From an uncultured Fibrobacter sp. (GTDB lineage Bacteria > Fibrobacterota > Fibrobacteria > Fibrobacterales > Fibrobacteraceae): DNA of 64,000 nt. The stretch lies in assembly GCA_934700345.1 (NCBI GenBank), contig CAKUXP010000012.1, positions 1 through 64,000 on the forward strand, given 5' to 3'. Positions 61,660 through 64,000 of this stretch are shown here, in pieces (the stretch's first letter is position 1; each line of letters starts with the position of its first letter). A model generated the notes under the pieces. That model did no database searches, was not told the origin of the DNA, and saw nothing but the letters and a program-made list of their open reading frames with translations. A program made the translations under genes and the position numbers.

Positions 61660-61875
61660 ATGCTTTCTGGACTTATCCTCATCCTGATCAGCCTTATCGG
61701 CACAGCCGGAACCGTTTTCTACTTCAAGCGGAACCTCGTCCGCATCGCCGAAAAGAACAGGTCTATCGAAAGCAAGTCCAAGCGGATTCTGAACTACCCG
61801 CTTACTATCCTCTGGTACGGCTACCTGCTCGTATTTTTCGTAGGTCTTTCGGTAAACAATCTCATTTTTGATTGA
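61660..61875 (+). CDS. Small two-segment membrane protein
   Basis: Not recognised. The 71-aa protein has hydrophobic segments at about 2-22 and 49-67 and a basic cytoplasmic loop (FKRNLVRIAEKNRSIESKSKR). No ribosome site precedes the ATG; a TATCTTTG box is directly upstream. Its 3' end overlaps the mazG 3' end by 14 bases, convergently. Coding status rests on the membrane pattern and the promoter-like box. Confidence 0.55.
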   Translation: MLSGLILILISLIGTAGTVFYFKRNLVRIAEKNRSIESKSKRILNYPLTILWYGYLLVFFVGLSVNNLIFD

Positions 61876-62674
61876 CCGCCTTCTTCGCTTCGCTCCACAG
61901 AGCGAGCAGTTCCTCGGGAGAACGCTCCTTGAGGGATTTTTCGGAGTCTTTCGCCTTGGAAATTTTTTCAAGCGCCCGATAGCGAGCGTCGAACTTGGTA
62001 TTTGCGCGGATCAGGGCCGTTTCCGCATTCAAGCCGAGATGTCGCGCCAAGTGGCAGATGGTAAAGAGCAAGTCGCCGAGCTCCTCTTCCATACGTTCCC
62101 TGTTGGGGTTTTCCGCAGTCGCCTTTCCGTATTCGTCCAGAAATTCGCCGTATTCCTCGCGAACCTTTTCAAGAACCGCCTCGTCGGACTTCCAGTCGAA
62201 ACCGTCCTTCCATGCCCTGCGCCCCATTTCCTGCGCACGCGCAAGCGTCGGCATACTTCGGGAGACCTTGTCCATCGCCGATTTTTCCTTCAGGCCCGCA
62301 TTGTTCTTTTCGGTCGCCTTGATTTCTTCCCAACGGACAAGGACTTCGCCCGTTCCGTTCACGTGGGCGTTTCCAAATACATGCGGATGCCGTCGAACCA
62401 TCTTTTCGCACACCGCCTGCACCACATCGTCAATGCTAAAGTCTCCATGTTCCTCGGCGATCCGTGCGTTAAAGACAACCTGAAACAATACATCGCCGAG
62501 TTCTTCGCACATGTGCGCCTTGTCGCCCGCCTGGGCGGCATCGATAAACTCCGACGACTCCTCTATCAGATAGGGCAAGAGGCTTTGTGTCGTCTGTTCC
62601 CTGTCCCACGGGCATCCGTCTTTCGCCCGGAGCCGTTTCATAATATCCACAAGATCAGCAAAGGAATATTTCAT
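61862..62674 (-). CDS. mazG: Nucleoside triphosphate pyrophosphohydrolase MazG
   Basis: Hydrolyses NTPs to NMP and pyrophosphate, clearing aberrant nucleotides and damping ppGpp effects. The 270-aa product has the first MazG domain (RLRAKDGCPWDREQTTQSLLPYLIEESSEF, CEELGDVLFQVVFNARI) and a second (EELGDLLFTICHLARHLG) with the ExxE...ExxD metal motifs. The ATG at 62674 shares bases with the divergent dprA ATG. The frame extends upstream into dprA but homologues start here. Confidence 0.94.
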   Translation of the reverse strand: MKYSFADLVDIMKRLRAKDGCPWDREQTTQSLLPYLIEESSEFIDAAQAGDKAHMCEELGDVLFQVVFNARIAEEHGDFSIDDVVQAVCEKMVRRHPHVFGNAHVNGTGEVLVRWEEIKATEKNNAGLKEKSAMDKVSRSMPTLARAQEMGRRAWKDGFDWKSDEAVLEKVREEYGEFLDEYGKATAENPNRERMEEELGDLLFTICHLARHLGLNAETALIRANTKFDARYRALEKISKAKDSEKSLKERSPEELLALWSEAKKAVNQK

Positions 62675-63578
62675 GGAATGCAAAACTAGCAATTTTCCTG
62701 TCCAAGTTCTCGACCGGAAATCTTTCCCAAAAAGCCTCCTCAAACTTCCAAAGCCACCAGAGAGACTTTACTTCCGCGGAACCCTCCCCGATTTCGGCAA
62801 ATCATGGATTGCCATGGTCGGAACAAGGCGCCCGAGTCCTTACGCGGAAGACATTTGCCAAAGGCTAATCGCCCATCTGCGGAGAACCGAAGCCGTCGTC
62901 GTATCCGGCCTCGCCCAGGGAATCGACAGTTTCTGTCACATGCATGCGATCCGCTCAAACATTCCGACCGTCGCAGTCATCGCCCAGGGAATCGACGCGA
63001 GCATCGGAGGTTCCCGTGGAAACGTCGCCAGGCAAATTCTGCAAAACGGGGGCGCTATCCTTTCCAAATATGCGGGCAAGACTCCTTCCCGGAAATTCAT
63101 GTTTCCCGAAAGAAACCTCATTATCGCGGGACTTTGCAAGAGCACGACCCTTGTCGAAAGCAGGGAATCCGGCGGCGGGATGCTGACAGTTCGCTTCGCC
63201 CGGGAACTCAAGCGACCGGTTCTCTGCGTACCGGGAAACATTCTTTTTGAAACCTCGCAAGGTCCTAACCGTAGCATCGCCAAGAAAGAAGCCATCCCCA
63301 TCTGGCAACCCGAAGACTTTCCGGATCTTTGCGGAGCGAAACGGTTATCCGATCCGACGCCGAAGGATTTGCTCCAAACGGGAATCCGGCTCGAAAACGA
63401 CGCCCAGAACCTATTCCGGAAATGCGCGGGCTTTACCTATTCCATAGAAACGCTCCGACAGGACTTTGACATTTCCATTTCAAGACTTTTAGCTATATTG
63501 ACGGAACTGGAAATTGCAGGACTGGTCCATTCAAGAGACGGAAATGAATTTCACTTTTTAGCTGCGGAGGCGTCGTGA
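62673..63578 (+). CDS. dprA: DNA-processing protein DprA
   Basis: Single-stranded-DNA binding protein that loads RecA during natural transformation. The 301-aa product has PERLYFRGTLPDFGKSWIAMVGTRRPSPYAE, VVSGLAQGIDSFCHMHAI, the Rossmann-like FPERNLIIAGL and SGGGMLTVRFARELKRPVLCVPG, plus a C-terminal winged helix. It lacks the N-terminal SAM-like domain of longer DprA. AAAGGAA gives a good ribosome site, although that sequence is also the start of mazG coding on the other strand. Its stop overlaps the next gene (GTGA). Confidence 0.93.
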   Translation: MECKTSNFPVQVLDRKSFPKSLLKLPKPPERLYFRGTLPDFGKSWIAMVGTRRPSPYAEDICQRLIAHLRRTEAVVVSGLAQGIDSFCHMHAIRSNIPTVAVIAQGIDASIGGSRGNVARQILQNGGAILSKYAGKTPSRKFMFPERNLIIAGLCKSTTLVESRESGGGMLTVRFARELKRPVLCVPGNILFETSQGPNRSIAKKEAIPIWQPEDFPDLCGAKRLSDPTPKDLLQTGIRLENDAQNLFRKCAGFTYSIETLRQDFDISISRLLAILTELEIAGLVHSRDGNEFHFLAAEAS

Positions 63579-63871
63579 TCGTTCGGAAAATCGGATTTTT
63601 TCAAATTTTAAGCGCTGTATTGGTCGTCGTCACCGGAGCATTCTTCTGGTCGTTTATCCTAGGCGAAAACGGTCTGTGGAATCAGCACAAACTAAAAAAA
63701 CAGATCATACGCCTTGAACAGGAAAAAGATTCGCTCCAAGCAGAGCTCCTTGTCCGGCACCACGAAGGGGATCGCCTGCTCAAGGACCCCTTCTATATCG
63801 AATCAATAGCCCGTACAAAGTTCGGCATGGCAAAAAAGGACGAAATCGTTTACCAGTTTATCGACGAATAA
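63575..63871 (+). CDS. ftsB: FtsB/DivIC-like septum formation initiator
   Basis: Small bitopic division protein. The 98-aa product has a short cytoplasmic N-terminus, one membrane segment (about 10-30), a coiled coil (HKLKKQIIRLEQEKDSLQAEL) and the C-terminal DPFYIESIARTKFGMAKKDEIVYQF, the typical FtsB/DivIC pattern. It starts at GTG 63575 behind GGAGG and overlaps dprA by 4 bases. Confidence 0.9.
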   Translation: MIVRKIGFFQILSAVLVVVTGAFFWSFILGENGLWNQHKLKKQIIRLEQEKDSLQAELLVRHHEGDRLLKDPFYIESIARTKFGMAKKDEIVYQFIDE

Positions 63872-63875
63872 CGCG

Positions 63876-64000
63876 TCACCAGATAAAAACTCCGATGCCC
63901 GCCAAGACCTGGTGAGAAACACCTTTCAGCTTTCGAAAGCCCAGATCGTGATCCAGAAAATTCGCCAGATATTTTAAACGCAGCGATATCGAAGAAATCG
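63876..64000 (-). CDS. 3' end of an outer-membrane-like protein (partial)
   Basis: The last 40 codons of a leftward gene that begins outside the window, stopping at TGA 63876-63878. The reading (ISSISLRLKYLANFLDHDLG... then VSHQVLAGIGVFIW) alternates polar and apolar residues and ends in an aromatic residue, as do the final strands of outer-membrane beta barrels. The family cannot be named from this fragment. Confidence 0.55.
   Translation of the reverse strand, partial: ISSISLRLKYLANFLDHDLGFRKLKGVSHQVLAGIGVFIW

Overview
The window looks like a chromosomal segment of a Fibrobacter-type bacterium (phylum Fibrobacterota). The strongest clue is a lipoprotein at 48425-49630 with a FISUMP domain (Fibrobacter succinogenes major paralogous domain). 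Three start-proximal TAnnTTTG boxes of the kind known from the Bacteroidota/FCB group agree with this, as does dense Gram-negative housekeeping content with lipoproteins and outer-membrane-like proteins. Core genes are moderately GC-rich; several accessory patches are visibly AT-rich.

Layout. 1-2205: AT-rich accessory patch with two small membrane-protein genes and a decayed gene, closed by a terminator and a palindromic repeat. 2265-19601: housekeeping genes: thrS, lrgAB, uraA-upp (good sigma70-type promoter), ttcA-like, an M32 carboxypeptidase, rlmH, a phosphoesterase, slyD-rpiA, yqeY, rpsU, a SPOR lipoprotein with rimO, tRNA-Arg(CCG), and purD-purE-DUF3108. 19710-22254: AT-rich island with a zinc-ribbon gene remnant and a type II restriction-modification pair (EcoRII-like endonuclease plus C5-cytosine methyltransferase). 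22401-30850: the translation/lipid block rpsB-tsf, pyrH-frr-uppS-cdsA-dxr-rseP on the minus strand, interrupted between tsf and pyrH by an orphan N6-adenine methyltransferase behind the tsf terminator. 30991-37950: polA (proofreading residues lost), purT, two unknown genes, pgi. 38088-46458: a type I restriction-modification operon, the most unusual part of the window. 46451-55351: LMW phosphatase, metY, the FISUMP lipoprotein, then a divergent metal-resistance locus (arsR-ygiQ against an HMA metal-binding protein and a Zn/Cd P-type ATPase, with a clear palindromic operator). 54476-61498: the classic rimP-nusA-infB-rbfA-truB-ribF operon. 61660-64000: a small membrane protein, mazG and dprA (divergent with overlapping start codons), ftsB-like, and the 3' end of an outer-membrane-like gene running off the window.

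The best candidate for an undescribed system is 38088-46458. The order is hsdM, rhuM-like, hsdS (in two pieces), a 60-aa unknown, a ClpP-fold SDH-type serine protease, hsdR. The specificity gene carries three distinct repeat structures that could switch or retune it: six 7-bp units at its 5' end (copy changes shift frame), three 12-bp TAEL-coding units between the target-recognition domains (as in type IC EcoR124 enzymes), and a C7 run exactly where the gene is broken. One extra C, or two fewer, rejoins the halves into a normal-length HsdS. The AT-rich protease module between hsdS and hsdR looks like a separate insertion and suggests proteolytic control of restriction. That functional link is inference.
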